A DNA stretch of 64,000 nucleotides from Streptomyces sp. XD-27 (GCF_030553055.1 NZ_CP130713.1:7006001-7070000); one strand, 5' to 3'. Shown: positions 29,481 to 41,661, counted from the first letter of the stretch. The notes: generated by a model from the sequence alone, not told the origin. Translations and numbers: made by a program.

Positions 29481-31829
29481 CCGCCGACGCCGACGGGGTG
29501 GACCGGCGGGGGCGCGGCCCGACGGGGCGGCGCTCGGGAGGAGCCGCGCAGGAGCGGGGCGCGACGAGCCCGCGTTCACCGGAGCCCGAGGTCGCCGCGA
29601 CCGGAGCCGAGCCGGACCCGGCAATCGCGGCCGCGGACGCCGTCTTAGACCGAGGGTCCGGCCGTTCCGGCCGGGTGTCCCAAGGACAGGCCGTGGCGGC
29701 TGCACGCGAGGGGGCCCACCCGGGCGTCGTACACCGCGGGACCGGCGCGCCCGGCCCGCCGGGCCCGCCCGGCAGCGGGGCGACGACCGTCGCGGGTGCC
29801 GGTTCCCAGGGGACGCGGCGGCCGCTTCCGTCCGGCGCCGGCGGCGGCCCCGCCCGCGGCGCCGACACGGCCACCGCGATCCCTTCCGACGACGGCCGCC
29901 GCTGCGACACGCCGTCCGACGTGCCGCCGTACGGGATGACGGTGCCGTTGGGCAGGACGGCCGTGCCGCCGGATGGGACCTCCGTGCCGCTGTGCGGGGT
30001 GACCGTGGTGCCGGGTGGGGCCTCTGAGTCGCTGTGTGGGACGGCCGTGGTGCCGGGTGGGGCCTCTGAGTCGCTGTGTGGGACGGCCGTGGTGCCGGGT
30101 GGGGCCTCCGTGCCGCTGTGTGGGACGGCCGTGGTGCCGGGTGGGGCCTCTGAGCCGCTGTGTGGGACGGCCGTGCTGCCGGATGGGGCGACCGTGCCGC
30201 CGTGTCGGGCGGCCGTGGTGCCGAGCGGGGCCCCGCGCCGCTGTGCGGGACGGCCGTGCTGCCGGGTGGGGCGACCGTGCCGCCGTGTCGGGCGGCCGTG
30301 GTGCCGGGTGGGGCGACCGCGCCGCCGGGTGGGGCGACCGTGCCGCCGTGTCGGGCGGCCGTGGTGCCGGGTCGGGCCTCTGCGCCGCCGCACGAGGCCG
30401 CCGTGTCGCTGCATGGCACCCCCGCGCCGCTGCACGGCGCCCCCGCGCCGGGCGGGACCCCCGTCCCGACGGGCGGGACAGCGGAGGCGAGCCCCGCGCC
30501 CCAACGGCTCGTCCCGGCAACGCCTCACGTGCCGCCGCCGCGGCGTGTCGCGCCACCGCCACTGCGGTTCGTCGCCCTGGGCGACTCCCTGACCGCGGGG
30601 TTCGGCGACCCCGTGCCCGGGGGAGGTTGGCGGGGTTGGGCCGCGCTCCTGGCGGACGGGCTCGTGGCCCGGCCCGGGGGCGTAGAGCTGGTCAACGTGG
30701 CCCGGAGCGGCGCGCTCACCGCCGACGTCGCCGGTTCGCAGCTCGCCGCCGCGCGCCGGGTCCGCTCCGGCCTCGCCTCCGTCGTGGCCGGAGCCAACGA
30801 CACCCTGCGGGCCGCCTTCGACATCCGGCGCGTCGCCGACGCGTTCGACGTGGCGATCGGCAGTCTCACCGCCGACGGCGCCGTCGTCCTCACCGCGTGT
30901 CTGCCCGACCCCGGCCGGATGCTGGGCCTCCCCGCGCCGCTCGCCCGCCCGCTGCGGCGCCGTATGGAAGCGGTGAACACCGTGGTGCACGTCCTGTCAC
31001 GGCGGTACGGGGCCGTGCACGTCCACCTCGCCGACCACCCCTGGACCGCCCGGCGGGCCGCGTGGAGCGTGGACCGGCTGCATCCCAGCGAACTCGGACA
31101 CCGGCTGCTGGCCCGGGAGTTCCACGGGGCGCTCGTCGCGCGCGGCCTGGCGACCGGCGCCCCGCCTGCGGCGTGTCCCGAAGGGCCGCCGCCCTCGCGA
31201 GCGGCCGCCGCCCGATGGATGGCGACTCGCGGCACCCGCTGGATCGCCGACCGCTGCACCGACCTCCTCCCGGCGCTTCTCGGCCTGGCGGTGCGCGAGA
31301 GCCGCCATCTGTTCCTGGGCACCGACCGCCTCCTGGACCTGCGTGCCCGCAGCGCGACGCGCGCCGCGCTCGCCGACCTCGCGCGGCGGCGACACGCCCA
31401 TACCGACTCGCCCAAGCCCGCCACCGACACACCGGGCGCTGCCCCGTTTCCGCCTGGCCCGTACCCGCCTGGCCCGTACCCGCCGGGCGCCGCCCCGCTT
31501 CCGTCCGACCCGTACACGCCGGACCTCGCCCCGCTTCCGTCCGGCCCGGGCACGCCAGACCTCGACCCGCCTCCGCCCGGCCCGTGCACGCCGGACGCCG
31601 CCCCACCTCCGCCCCGTCCCGACACCCCGTACGCCACTCCGCCTCCACCCCGCCCCGACACCCCGTACGCCGCCCCACCCCGCCCCCGCCCGGACGCACC
31701 GGACCCCGCCCCGCCTCCGCCTCGCCCCGGCGCACCGCACGCCACCCCGCCCCAACCCCACCCCGACACGCCGGACCCCGCCCCGCCGCCGCCCCCTCCC
31801 GCTACGCCCGGCGCTGCGACAATGACGGG

Positions 31830-31833
<4 letters not shown>
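29477..31833 (+). CDS. SGNH/GDSL hydrolase with repeat-rich N- and C-terminal regions, one-base frameshift, TTA codon
   Basis: Restored length 785 residues. Residues 1-350 are low complexity, including a tandem array with a 14-residue period ([14 protein letters not shown]). The SGNH domain begins [14 protein letters not shown] (block I Ser) and continues with VNVARSGA (Gly), GANDTL (Asn), and [14 protein letters not shown] (Asp-His of the triad). It is followed by a helical segment and a Pro/Asp-rich repeat tail. Family: carbohydrate or lipid esterase. No signal peptide is visible. Codon 57 (29645-29647) is TTA, suggesting bldA dependence. One tandem unit (30218-30258) is 41 bp instead of 42, and restoring a C in 30231-30234 repairs the frame. 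ATGA overlaps on both sides place it in the GT4-GT4-SGNH-oxoprolinase run. Confidence 0.8.
30008..30405 (+). repeat. 42-bp tandem repeats within SGNH hydrolase gene
   Basis: Units start at 30008, 30050, 30092, 30134, 30176, 30218, 30259, 30301 (with an extra half unit) and 30364. Each begins GTGCCGGGTGGGGC or CTGCCGGATGGGGC and ends ACGGCCGTG or GCGGCCGTG. The 14-residue product contains one or two Cys per unit. The unit at 30218 is one base short. Confidence 0.9.
31430..31815 (+). repeat. Pro-rich degenerate repeats in SGNH hydrolase C-terminus
   Basis: Recurring codon blocks for [18 protein letters not shown] and similar peptides make up the last ~125 residues. It is disordered, has no T-run or stem, and stops right at the coupled oxoprolinase start. 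Confidence 0.6.
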
Positions 31834-35605
<3,772 letters not shown>

Positions 35606-35696
35606 ATGGCCATCACGTCCTGAATGTCCATCAGGCACGGCCTTCCCCGGTGCCAGGCGGAGCGCCACAATGACGGCGGGGGAAGAGGGGGCGGCC

Positions 35697-36101
35697 ATGC
35701 GCGGACCTTGGGCCTGGTGGCGGCGGCGCGGCAGACGGCGCGGCGGGACCGGCGGTCTCGACCCGGAGCTGCTCGCGGCGGTCCACTCGGCGTACGAACG
35801 CGGCACGCCGGTCCCGGAGGCGGCCGCCCGCGCGGCGGCCGAGGCCGGCGACCGGCGCGGCATGACGGTCTACGGAATCGGCCTGGGCAACCGGGGCGAG
35901 TACGAAGCGGCCGAGCACTGGCTGCGCTCCGCGATGGCGCTCGGCGACCTGGCAGCGTCGGTGGTACTCGGCACCCTCCACCTGGACCTCGGCCGCTACG
36001 CCGAGGCGGAGCGCGTGCTGCGCCCGGCCGCCGACCGCGGCCACAACGGCGCCCGCCTCGCCCTGCGCGAGGCCCGCGCCCGCCGCAACGGCCACGGCTG
36101 A
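35697..36101 (+). CDS. Small TPR/Sel1-like repeat protein
   Basis: 134 residues from MRGPWAWW, chosen because GGGGAAGAGGGGG lies just upstream; an in-frame ATG at 35670 is the alternative. A basic Trp/Arg-rich N-terminus is followed by helix-turn-helix repeats GMTVYGIGLGNRGEYEAAEHWLRSA, GDLAASVVLGTLHLDLGRYAEAERVL and ADRGHNGARLALREA, the Sel1/TPR pattern. Probably a protein-interaction module; role unknown. It converges with pxpC and shares the strong terminator. Confidence 0.72.
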   Translation: MRGPWAWWRRRGRRRGGTGGLDPELLAAVHSAYERGTPVPEAAARAAAEAGDRRGMTVYGIGLGNRGEYEAAEHWLRSAMALGDLAASVVLGTLHLDLGRYAEAERVLRPAADRGHNGARLALREARARRNGHG

Positions 36102-36113
36102 CCCGCCGCGTCG

Positions 36114-36164
36114 TCCTCAATCGCCGGACGGGCTCGATTTTCGAGCCCGTCCGGCGATTGAGGA
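36114..36164. terminator. 24-bp perfect hairpin terminator (Streptomyces-type dispersed element)
   Basis: Arms 36114-36137 and 36141-36164 are exact reverse complements around a TTT loop; the core CGCCGGACGGGCT is the kind of sequence dispersed at many Streptomyces gene ends. It sits between convergent genes (stops at 36101 and 36207). Confidence 0.9.
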
Positions 36165-36171
36165 CCGGGGT

Positions 36172-36188
36172 CTGGGGCGGAGCCCCAG
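36172..36188. terminator. Second small hairpin before pxpC stop
   Basis: CTGGGGC-GGA-GCCCCAG, a 7-bp perfect stem, follows the large hairpin by 7 bp. It commonly accompanies that element in Streptomyces. Confidence 0.65.
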
Positions 36189-36206
36189 TTTCGGGAAGGG
36201 GCGGGG

Positions 36207-37112
36207 TCAGGGGAGAAGCCCGCCGCAGGCGCCTCCCCGGCGGGGCCGGCGCGGCAGGAAACGTACCGGCGTACCCGGCAGCGCCTGCGCCGCGGCGTCC
36301 AGGTGCGCCTCGGGCACCACCCCGATGACCGGGTAGCCGCCCGTCGTCGGATGGTCGGCGAGGAAGAGCACCGGCCTGCCGTCCGGCGGCACCTGCACCG
36401 CCCCGCGCACCATGCCCTCACTCGGCAGCTCATCCACCCGGGCGCGCTCCAGGGCGGGCCCCTCCGTGCGCAGCCCGATCCGATTGCTCGCGGCCGAGAC
36501 GCGGTAGCCGCCGGTGGCGAGCGCGCGCGGCGCCGCGGCGGTGAACCAGTCGTGGCGCGGGCCGAGGACGAGGGGCAGCACGAGTTCGCGGGCGAACCCG
36601 GTACGGGCCGCGACCGGATCCGCCACCGCGGGCGGCGGCCCGTACGGCACGCCCAGCCGCAGCACGCGGCCGTCGGCCAGCGGCGCCGGACCGAGGCCGG
36701 AGAGGACGTCCGTGGCGCGGCTGCCGAGCTCCGGCTCCGCCGCGACCCCGCCGCCGAACGCGACGTAGGCGCGCACCCCGTGGGTGGCGGTGCCCACTTC
36801 CAGCAGCGACCCGGCGGGTACGCGCACCGGGGCGCCCCAGGCCGCGGGCCGACCGTCGACGGTGACCGGGCAGGCGGCGCCGGTGACCGCCGCGATGGCC
36901 GCCCGGCGCAGCCGTACCGCGCAGCCGGTGAGCGTCGCCTCCAACGTGGCGGCCGTCTCCGGATTGCCCACGAGCCGGTTGGCCAGCCGGTGCGCGCCCA
37001 GGTCCAGCGCCCCCGAGCGCGGGACGCCGAGATGGGCGTACCCGGGGCGGCCGAGGTCCTGGACGGTGGTGAGGACGCCCGCCCGCACCACCGCGAAGGC
37101 GCGATCCGTCAC
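36207..37112 (-). CDS. pxpC: 5-oxoprolinase subunit C (biotin-dependent carboxyltransferase/KipA family)
   Basis: 301 residues, GTG start overlapping the pxpB stop (GTGA). The N-terminus VVRAGVLTTVQDLGRPGYAHLGVPRSGALD and NRLVGNPETAATLEATLTG are the signature of the KipA/urea-carboxylase AHS2 domain. Later NRIGLRTEG, ELPSEGMVRGAVQVPPDGRPVLFLADHPTTGGYPVIG-type motifs are intact. Known role: with PxpA and PxpB it hydrolyses 5-oxo-L-proline (pyroglutamate) to glutamate using ATP. It is the last gene of the pxpABC operon. Confidence 0.92.
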   Translation of the reverse strand: MTDRAFAVVRAGVLTTVQDLGRPGYAHLGVPRSGALDLGAHRLANRLVGNPETAATLEATLTGCAVRLRRAAIAAVTGAACPVTVDGRPAAWGAPVRVPAGSLLEVGTATHGVRAYVAFGGGVAAEPELGSRATDVLSGLGPAPLADGRVLRLGVPYGPPPAVADPVAARTGFARELVLPLVLGPRHDWFTAAAPRALATGGYRVSAASNRIGLRTEGPALERARVDELPSEGMVRGAVQVPPDGRPVLFLADHPTTGGYPVIGVVPEAHLDAAAQALPGTPVRFLPRRPRRGGACGGLLP

Positions 37113-37945
37113 GGCGCCGCCCCCTCCGCCGGAACCGGTACGAAGCGGACCCGCGTCCCCGGCGCGAAGAGCGCCGCCGGATCGCGCGCCGGGTCCCACA
37201 GCACCGCGTCCGTGGTGCCGATCAGCTGCCAGCCGCCGGGGGAGGAGCGCGGGTAGACGCCGGTGTAGGGGCCGGCCAGGGCGACGGACCCGGCGGGCAC
37301 GACGGTCCTGGGCGTGGCGCGGCGCGGTACGTGGCGGTGCTCGGGCAGCCCGGTGAGATAGCCGAAGCCCGGCGCGAACCCGCAGAAGGCGACCCGGAAC
37401 TCGGTGGCCGCGTGGAGCGCGGCGGCCTCGGCGGGGGAGACGCCCCACACCGCGGCGACCTCGGCGAGGTCCGGCCCGTCGTACCGCACCGGGACCTCGA
37501 CGGTGCCGGTGCGGGCGCGGGTGAGCGGCGGGATGGGCCAGCGCTCCACTTCGGCGGCGAGTCGCGCCGGATCCGGGACCCCGTCCAGCAGGACGGTGCG
37601 GGCCGCGGGCACGATCTCGCGGACGGGGGGCAGTTCGTGCCGGGCCGCGCGGCGCAGGAGTTCGGCGTGCAGGGCCTCGGCGGCCTCGCCGGACGCGGCC
37701 TCCAGGAGCAGGGCGTGGTCGCCGACCGGAAGGCCGCGTATCCGGATCGCGGAGCGCCGCTCGCCGCCCGTGCCCGTACCGGCGTCGGTGCCCGTGCTCG
37801 TGCGGGCGCTAACACCCGTGCTCGTACGGGCGTCGCCACCCGTGCCCGTGCGGGTGTCAGCGCCTGTGCTCGTACCCGTACCCGTACTCAGGTCCGTGCT
37901 CGTACTCGCGCTCGTACGGATTCCGGTGTCGGGGCCAAGCGTCAT
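37109..37945 (-). CDS. pxpB: 5-oxoprolinase subunit B (KipI/AHS1 family) with Thr/Gly-rich N-terminal extension
   Basis: 278 residues, ATG overlapping the pxpA stop. The AHS1 domain starts IRIRGLPVGDHALLLEA (about residue 66) and includes VEVPVRYDGPDLAEVA, FCGFAPGFGYLTGLP and GSVALAGPYTGVYPRSSPGGWQLIG. Relatives have no comparable leader. Here about 55 residues of TGTGTSTGADTRTGTGG-type low complexity precede it, encoded by imperfect GGTACGGGCACGAG repeats. Partner of PxpC in the ATP-dependent pyroglutamate hydrolase complex. Confidence 0.9.
   Translation of the reverse strand: MTLGPDTGIRTSASTSTDLSTGTGTSTGADTRTGTGGDARTSTGVSARTSTGTDAGTGTGGERRSAIRIRGLPVGDHALLLEAASGEAAEALHAELLRRAARHELPPVREIVPAARTVLLDGVPDPARLAAEVERWPIPPLTRARTGTVEVPVRYDGPDLAEVAAVWGVSPAEAAALHAATEFRVAFCGFAPGFGYLTGLPEHRHVPRRATPRTVVPAGSVALAGPYTGVYPRSSPGGWQLIGTTDAVLWDPARDPAALFAPGTRVRFVPVPAEGAAP
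37765..37925 (-). repeat. Thr/Ser/Gly-coding degenerate repeats at pxpB 5' end
   Basis: On the coding strand, six-base elements such as GGTACG, GGCACG and AGCACG alternate to give (TG/TS)n-rich peptide. It resembles slippage-driven expansion and lies outside the conserved domain. Confidence 0.65.
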
Positions 37946-38724
37946 GCGAACGCCTCCACGCGTACGCCCGCGGCCTCCAGCCCGGCGCGTATCCGGCGGG
38001 CGAGGTCGGCGGCCCCGGGCGTGTCGCCGTGTACGCACAGCGAGCGCACGCGCAGCTCAAGGCGGCGGCCGTCCACCGAGGCGACCGCGCGGTCGCGGGC
38101 GATGCCGAGCGAGCGCTCCAGCACGGCGTCGGGGTCGGTGACCAGGGCTTCCGGTGCGCCGCGCGGCACCAGCGTGCCGGAGGCGGTGTAGGCCCGGTCG
38201 GCGAACCCCTCGGGGACCACGGGCAGTCCGGCCGCCCGTGCCGCCGCGTGCAGCCGGGAGCCGGGCAGGCCGAGCACCGGCAGGGGCGCGCCGGCGGCCG
38301 CCAGCGCCACGCCCTCGACGACGGCGGCCGCCTGCTCCTCGTCGTGGACGGTCCGGTTGTACAGCGCGCCATGCGGCTTGACGTACGACACGCGGGCGCC
38401 CGCCGCGCGGGCGAACACCTCCAACGCGCCGATCTGGTAGGCGACTTCGGCGGTCAGTTCGTGCGCCGGGACGTCCATGGCGCGCCGTCCGAAGCCGGGC
38501 AGATCGCGGTAGGAGACCTGGGCGCCGATGGCCACCCCGCGCTCGGCGGCGGTCTCGCAGACCCGGCGCATCGTGACGGGATCGCCGCCGTGGTAGCCGC
38601 AGGCGACGTTCGCGCTCGTGACCACGGACAGCAGCGCCTCGTCATCGGTCAGCCGCCAGCGGCCGAAGCCCTCGCCGAGGTCGGCGTTGAGGTCGATCGT
38701 CAGATCCGGGGCGGTTGCGGTCAT
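37942..38724 (-). CDS. pxpA: 5-oxoprolinase subunit A (LamB/YcsF family)
   Basis: 260 residues. IDLNADLGEGFGRWRLTDDEALLSVV and SANVACGYHGGDPVTM are the family hallmark, with SYVKPHGALYN and EGFADRAYT downstream. I start at ATG 38724. An almost consensus -10 TACGTT ends 7 bp upstream and there is no ribosome site, so the mRNA is probably leaderless. First gene of pxpABC; the three genes overlap by 4 bp each. Expression is predicted to be repressed by the divergent GntR protein through the operator inside its promoter. Confidence 0.93.
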   Translation of the reverse strand: MTATAPDLTIDLNADLGEGFGRWRLTDDEALLSVVTSANVACGYHGGDPVTMRRVCETAAERGVAIGAQVSYRDLPGFGRRAMDVPAHELTAEVAYQIGALEVFARAAGARVSYVKPHGALYNRTVHDEEQAAAVVEGVALAAAGAPLPVLGLPGSRLHAAARAAGLPVVPEGFADRAYTASGTLVPRGAPEALVTDPDAVLERSLGIARDRAVASVDGRRLELRVRSLCVHGDTPGAADLARRIRAGLEAAGVRVEAFA

Positions 38725-38731
38725 GACCGTC

Positions 38732-38760
38732 AACGTAGGGATTGTTGAACAATCCGACAA
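38732..38760 (-). promoter_or_regulatory. pxpA promoter with embedded GntR operator
   Basis: On the minus strand: -35 TTGTCG (38760-38755), 17-bp spacer, -10 TACGTT (38737-38732), then 7 bases to the pxpA ATG. The spacer is almost entirely occupied by a 17-bp palindrome (38739-38755, GGATTGTTGAACAATCC on the plus strand). The same arrangement occurs upstream of the DUF969 gene. Confidence 0.8.
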
Positions 38761-38873
38761 GGGGGATGTTGTCTCGGTCTCGCTTTACGGTTTGACTTCT
38801 TCTGCCCTCGCGGAGGACATGCGAGGGCGCACAACGGGGTGAAGGCGTACAGAGCAGGGCAAGGGAGAACGGC

Positions 38874-39593
38874 GTGGCGAACGGGGCCGAGCAGCGGCTC
38901 GCCGAGGCGGTGGAGGTGTCGGAGCTGGAGACGGACCGCCCTCTGCTGGGGCGCACCAGCACCGCGGAGCGGGTCGCGGACGTGCTGCGCGACCGCATCG
39001 CGGAGGGGTTCTTCCCGCCCGGCACCCGGCTCTCCGAGGACAGCATCAAGGGGGCTCTCGGCGTCTCGCGCAACACCCTGCGCGAGGCGTTCCGGCTGCT
39101 CACCCACGAACGGCTGCTGGTGCACGAGCTCAACCGCGGGGTCTTCGTGCGGGTGGTGAGCGTGGCGGACCTGACCGACATCTACCGGGTGCGCGCGCTG
39201 GTGGAATGCGCGGCCGTACGCGGCCTGGGGGCGCCGCCGTACCGGCTCGACGCCGTGGAGGCGGCGGTCGTCGCGGGCGAGCGGGCCGCACGGGAGCGCG
39301 CGTGGCAGGAGCTGTCGACCGCCAACATCCGCTTCCATCAGGCGGTCGTGGGTCTGGCCGGCAGCCCGCGCACGGACGAGCTGATGCGCGCCGTCCTGGC
39401 GGAACTGCGGCTGGTCTTCCACTTCATGGACGACCCGCGCCGCTTCCACGCGCCCTACCTCACCCGCAACCGGCAGATCCTGGAGGCCCTCCAGGCGGGA
39501 GACGCGGCCGAGGCGGAGCGGCTGCTCGCCTCGTATCTGGAGGACTCGCGGCGGCAGTTGGCGGGCGCGTACGCGGAACGTGTCTCCTCGTAG
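38874..39593 (+). CDS. GntR-family regulator (FadR/FCD subfamily), probable pyroglutamate-locus repressor
   Basis: 239 residues, GTG start with AAGGGAGAACG upstream. Winged HTH at about 28-95 (TAERVADVLRDRIAEGFFPPGTRLSEDSI, then LGVSRNTLREAFRLLTHERLLV). The FCD effector domain follows, with DLTDIYRVRALVE and an FHQAVVGLAGS His motif that usually holds a metal. It lies between pxpABC (divergent) and the DUF969/DUF979 genes (same strand). Both flanking promoters hold the same 17-bp palindrome, so I infer it represses both and senses 5-oxoproline or a related acid. Confidence 0.88.
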   Translation: MANGAEQRLAEAVEVSELETDRPLLGRTSTAERVADVLRDRIAEGFFPPGTRLSEDSIKGALGVSRNTLREAFRLLTHERLLVHELNRGVFVRVVSVADLTDIYRVRALVECAAVRGLGAPPYRLDAVEAAVVAGERAARERAWQELSTANIRFHQAVVGLAGSPRTDELMRAVLAELRLVFHFMDDPRRFHAPYLTRNRQILEALQAGDAAEAERLLASYLEDSRRQLAGAYAERVSS

Positions 39594-39640
39594 CCGGGGC
39601 TTGGGCCCGGGGGGGCTGGGGGGCCGGGGCGGGCTCCCCA

Positions 39641-39693
39641 GAAGCGATCACCTCGGGGGTCGCCTGAAGCGATCACGAAGCGATCATTGATCG
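39641..39693 (+). repeat. Three GAAGCGATCA direct repeats plus palindrome upstream of DUF969 promoter
   Basis: GAAGCGATCA (third copy GAAGCGATCA followed by TTGATCG) occurs at 39641, 39666 and 39678. The last copy forms CGATCATTGATCG (39681-39693), an inverted repeat. The set sits immediately upstream of the -35 at 39699, an activator-like position. Confidence 0.55.
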
Positions 39694-39698
39694 ACCTC

Positions 39699-39728
39699 TT
39701 GTCGGATCGTTGAACAATCCCCTAGCCT
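39699..39728 (+). promoter_or_regulatory. DUF969/DUF979 promoter with embedded GntR operator
   Basis: -35 TTGTCG (39699-39704), 18-bp spacer, -10 TAGCCT (39723-39728). The palindrome GGATCGTTGAACAATCC (39704-39720) fills the spacer and differs from the pxpA operator at one base. The -35 is identical to that of pxpA. Confidence 0.8.
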
Positions 39729-39783
39729 CCGGGGAAACTTCCTCACGCCCGCCCCCTGCGGGCCCCGCGCGGAAGGCGGACGC

Positions 39784-40509
39784 ATGATCGTTCTCCTCGG
39801 CGTGCTCGTGGTCGTCGTCGGCTTCGCCACGAGACGCAACCCCCTGCTGGTGGTGGGCGCGGCGGGCATCGCCACCGGACTCCTCGGCGGTCTGACGCCG
39901 CGCGAGGTGCTCGCCGCGTTCGGCGACGGCTTCGCCTCCAGCCGCTCCGTGACGATCTTCGCCATCACCCTGCCCGTCATCGGCCTGCTGGAACGCCACG
40001 GCCTCCAGGAGCAGGCCCGCGGCCTCGTCGCCCGCTTCGCCAAGCTCACCACCGGCCGGTTCCTCACCCTGTACCTGGCGCTGCGTCAGATCACCGCCGC
40101 GCTCGGGCTGGTCAGCGTGGGCGGCCCGGCCCAGACCGTCCGCCCGCTGGTCGCCCCCATGGCCGAGGGCGCCGCGGAGCGCCGCTTCGGTCCGCTTCCC
40201 GACAAGGCGCGCGAGAAGATCCGGTCGTTCTCCGCCAGTGCCGACAACGTCGGGCTCTTCTTCGGTGAGGACGTCTTCCTCGCGGTCGGCTCGATCCTGC
40301 TGATCACCGGGTTCGTCAACACCACGTACGGCACCCATCTGGAGCCGCTGCACCTGGCGCTGTGGGCCATCCCCACCGCCCTGTGCGCACTGGTCGTGCA
40401 CGGTTGGCGGCTGCTGCGCCTGGACCGGCAGTTGGAGCGCGACCTGCTCGCCGGGGCCGGGGCGGCCGCCCTGCCCGCGGGCCCGGATGCGCCGGAGGCC
40501 GTCAAGTGA
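39784..40509 (+). CDS. DUF969 membrane protein (permease subunit)
   Basis: 241 residues with about six hydrophobic spans (MIVLLGVLVVVVGFA; LLVVGAAGIATGLLGG; SVTIFAITLPVIGLLERHG; FLTLYLALRQITAALGLVSVGGP; LAVGSILLITGFVNTTY; LALWAIPTALCALVVHGW). The GLLERHGLQEQA and RQITAALGLVSVGGPAQTVRP stretches are the DUF969 core. DUF969/DUF979 pairs often sit beside pyroglutamate peptidase or oxoprolinase genes and are thought to be a transporter. Here the shared operator with pxpA supports uptake of 5-oxoproline. Inferred function, not demonstrated. Confidence 0.85.
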   Translation: MIVLLGVLVVVVGFATRRNPLLVVGAAGIATGLLGGLTPREVLAAFGDGFASSRSVTIFAITLPVIGLLERHGLQEQARGLVARFAKLTTGRFLTLYLALRQITAALGLVSVGGPAQTVRPLVAPMAEGAAERRFGPLPDKAREKIRSFSASADNVGLFFGEDVFLAVGSILLITGFVNTTYGTHLEPLHLALWAIPTALCALVVHGWRLLRLDRQLERDLLAGAGAAALPAGPDAPEAVK

Positions 40510-41474
40510 TCAAGGCAGAGTGGTTCTTCTGGCTCGTCGGCGCCGTCTTCCTGGTGATGGCCGCCCAGATGCTCACCGACCGCAGCAACCCCAAACGCCA
40601 TGGCAGCGCCGCCTTCTGGGGACTGATCGGCGCGGGCTTCATCTACAGCTCCTGGGTGGTGGAGGACAGGGCCCCCGCCGAGCCGCTCGGCGCCGCGGTC
40701 CTCGTCATGGCCTGCCTGGCCGGCTTCGGCCTCACCGGGCGCGGCGAGGCCCGTACCACGACCAGTGAACAGCGGGCGGCGAGCGCCGCCCGGCTGGGCG
40801 GCAGGCTCTTCGTGCCCGCCCTCACCATCCCGCTGGTCGCCATGGTCTGCGCGGTGGGCGTCAAGAAGCTGTCCATCGGCGGCGAACCGGTCCTGCAGAA
40901 GGGCAGCGAGACCATCCTGGGGCTCGGCATCGGGGCGGTGGCCGCCCTCGCCGTCGGCATGGTCATGCTGCGCGAGAAGCGCCTGTCCGTCCCCATCCAC
41001 GCCGGGCGCTCCATGCTGGAGGCCATGGGCTGGGCGCTGCTCCTGCCGCAGATGCTCGCCACACTCGGCAGCATCTTCTCCGTCGCCGGGGTCGGCACCG
41101 AGGTCGGCAAGCTCACCACCAAGGCGCTGCCCGACGGCTCGCTCCACCTCGCCGTCGTCGTCTACTGCGTGGGCATGGCCCTGTTCACCGTGATCATGGG
41201 CAACGCGTTCGCCGCCTTCCCGGTGATGACCGCCGCCGTCGGCTGGCCCGTCCTCGTCCAGACTTACGACGGCAGTCCGGCCGCCGTCCTCGCCGTCGGC
41301 ATGCTCGCCGGGTTCTGCGGCACCCTCGTGACCCCCATGGCAGCCAACTACAACATCGTTCCGGCGGCGCTGCTGGAGCTCAAGGACCAGTACGGGCCGA
41401 TCAAGGCCCAGCTGCCCACCGCGGTGGTCCTGCTCGGCTGCAACATCGCGATCATGTCCGCTTTCGCCTTCTGA
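40506..41474 (+). CDS. DUF979 membrane protein (permease subunit)
   Basis: 322 residues, GTG start overlapping the DUF969 stop (GTGA). Nine to ten hydrophobic segments, beginning IKAEWFFWLVGAVFLVMAAQM; SSWVVEDRAP and the late GNAFAAFPVMTAAVGWP, GFCGTLVTPMAANYNIVPAALLELKDQYGPIKAQLPTA-type conserved loop are characteristic. It forms a pair with DUF969, co-translated. The intact Asn/Pro-rich loop near the end is probably substrate-related. Confidence 0.87.
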   Translation: MIKAEWFFWLVGAVFLVMAAQMLTDRSNPKRHGSAAFWGLIGAGFIYSSWVVEDRAPAEPLGAAVLVMACLAGFGLTGRGEARTTTSEQRAASAARLGGRLFVPALTIPLVAMVCAVGVKKLSIGGEPVLQKGSETILGLGIGAVAALAVGMVMLREKRLSVPIHAGRSMLEAMGWALLLPQMLATLGSIFSVAGVGTEVGKLTTKALPDGSLHLAVVVYCVGMALFTVIMGNAFAAFPVMTAAVGWPVLVQTYDGSPAAVLAVGMLAGFCGTLVTPMAANYNIVPAALLELKDQYGPIKAQLPTAVVLLGCNIAIMSAFAF

Positions 41475-41518
41475 TCCCGTTCTGATCTCGTTCTGATCCG
41501 ATCTGATCCCGTTCTGAT
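41468..41518 (+). repeat. TTCTGATC direct repeats after DUF979
   Basis: Five TCTGAT elements at 10-12-bp spacing begin at the DUF979 stop codon. They probably arose by duplication of the gene end and supply extra in-frame stops. Confidence 0.6.
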
Positions 41519-41525
41519 GGTGCCT

Positions 41526-41542
41526 GCCCTGAGTCTCAGGGC
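41526..41542. terminator. Small hairpin downstream of DUF979
   Basis: GCCCTGA-GTC-TCAGGGC, a 7-bp perfect stem with 3-base loop, 52 bp past the stop. Confidence 0.5.
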
Positions 41543-41661
41543 TGTGGGCGACGCCACACGCCGGCGCGGCGGGACACCGGCCGGACGCGGGGGACTCCGG
41601 TCAGGGCGCCGCGGGCACCGGTGCGAGCCGTGCCGTTTCGTCCGCTGTCAGTGCGACCGCC

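Noticed and set aside
30008..30405. Possible CRISPR array
   Set aside because: The units are contiguous with no unique spacers, in frame and GC-rich; no cas genes nearby.
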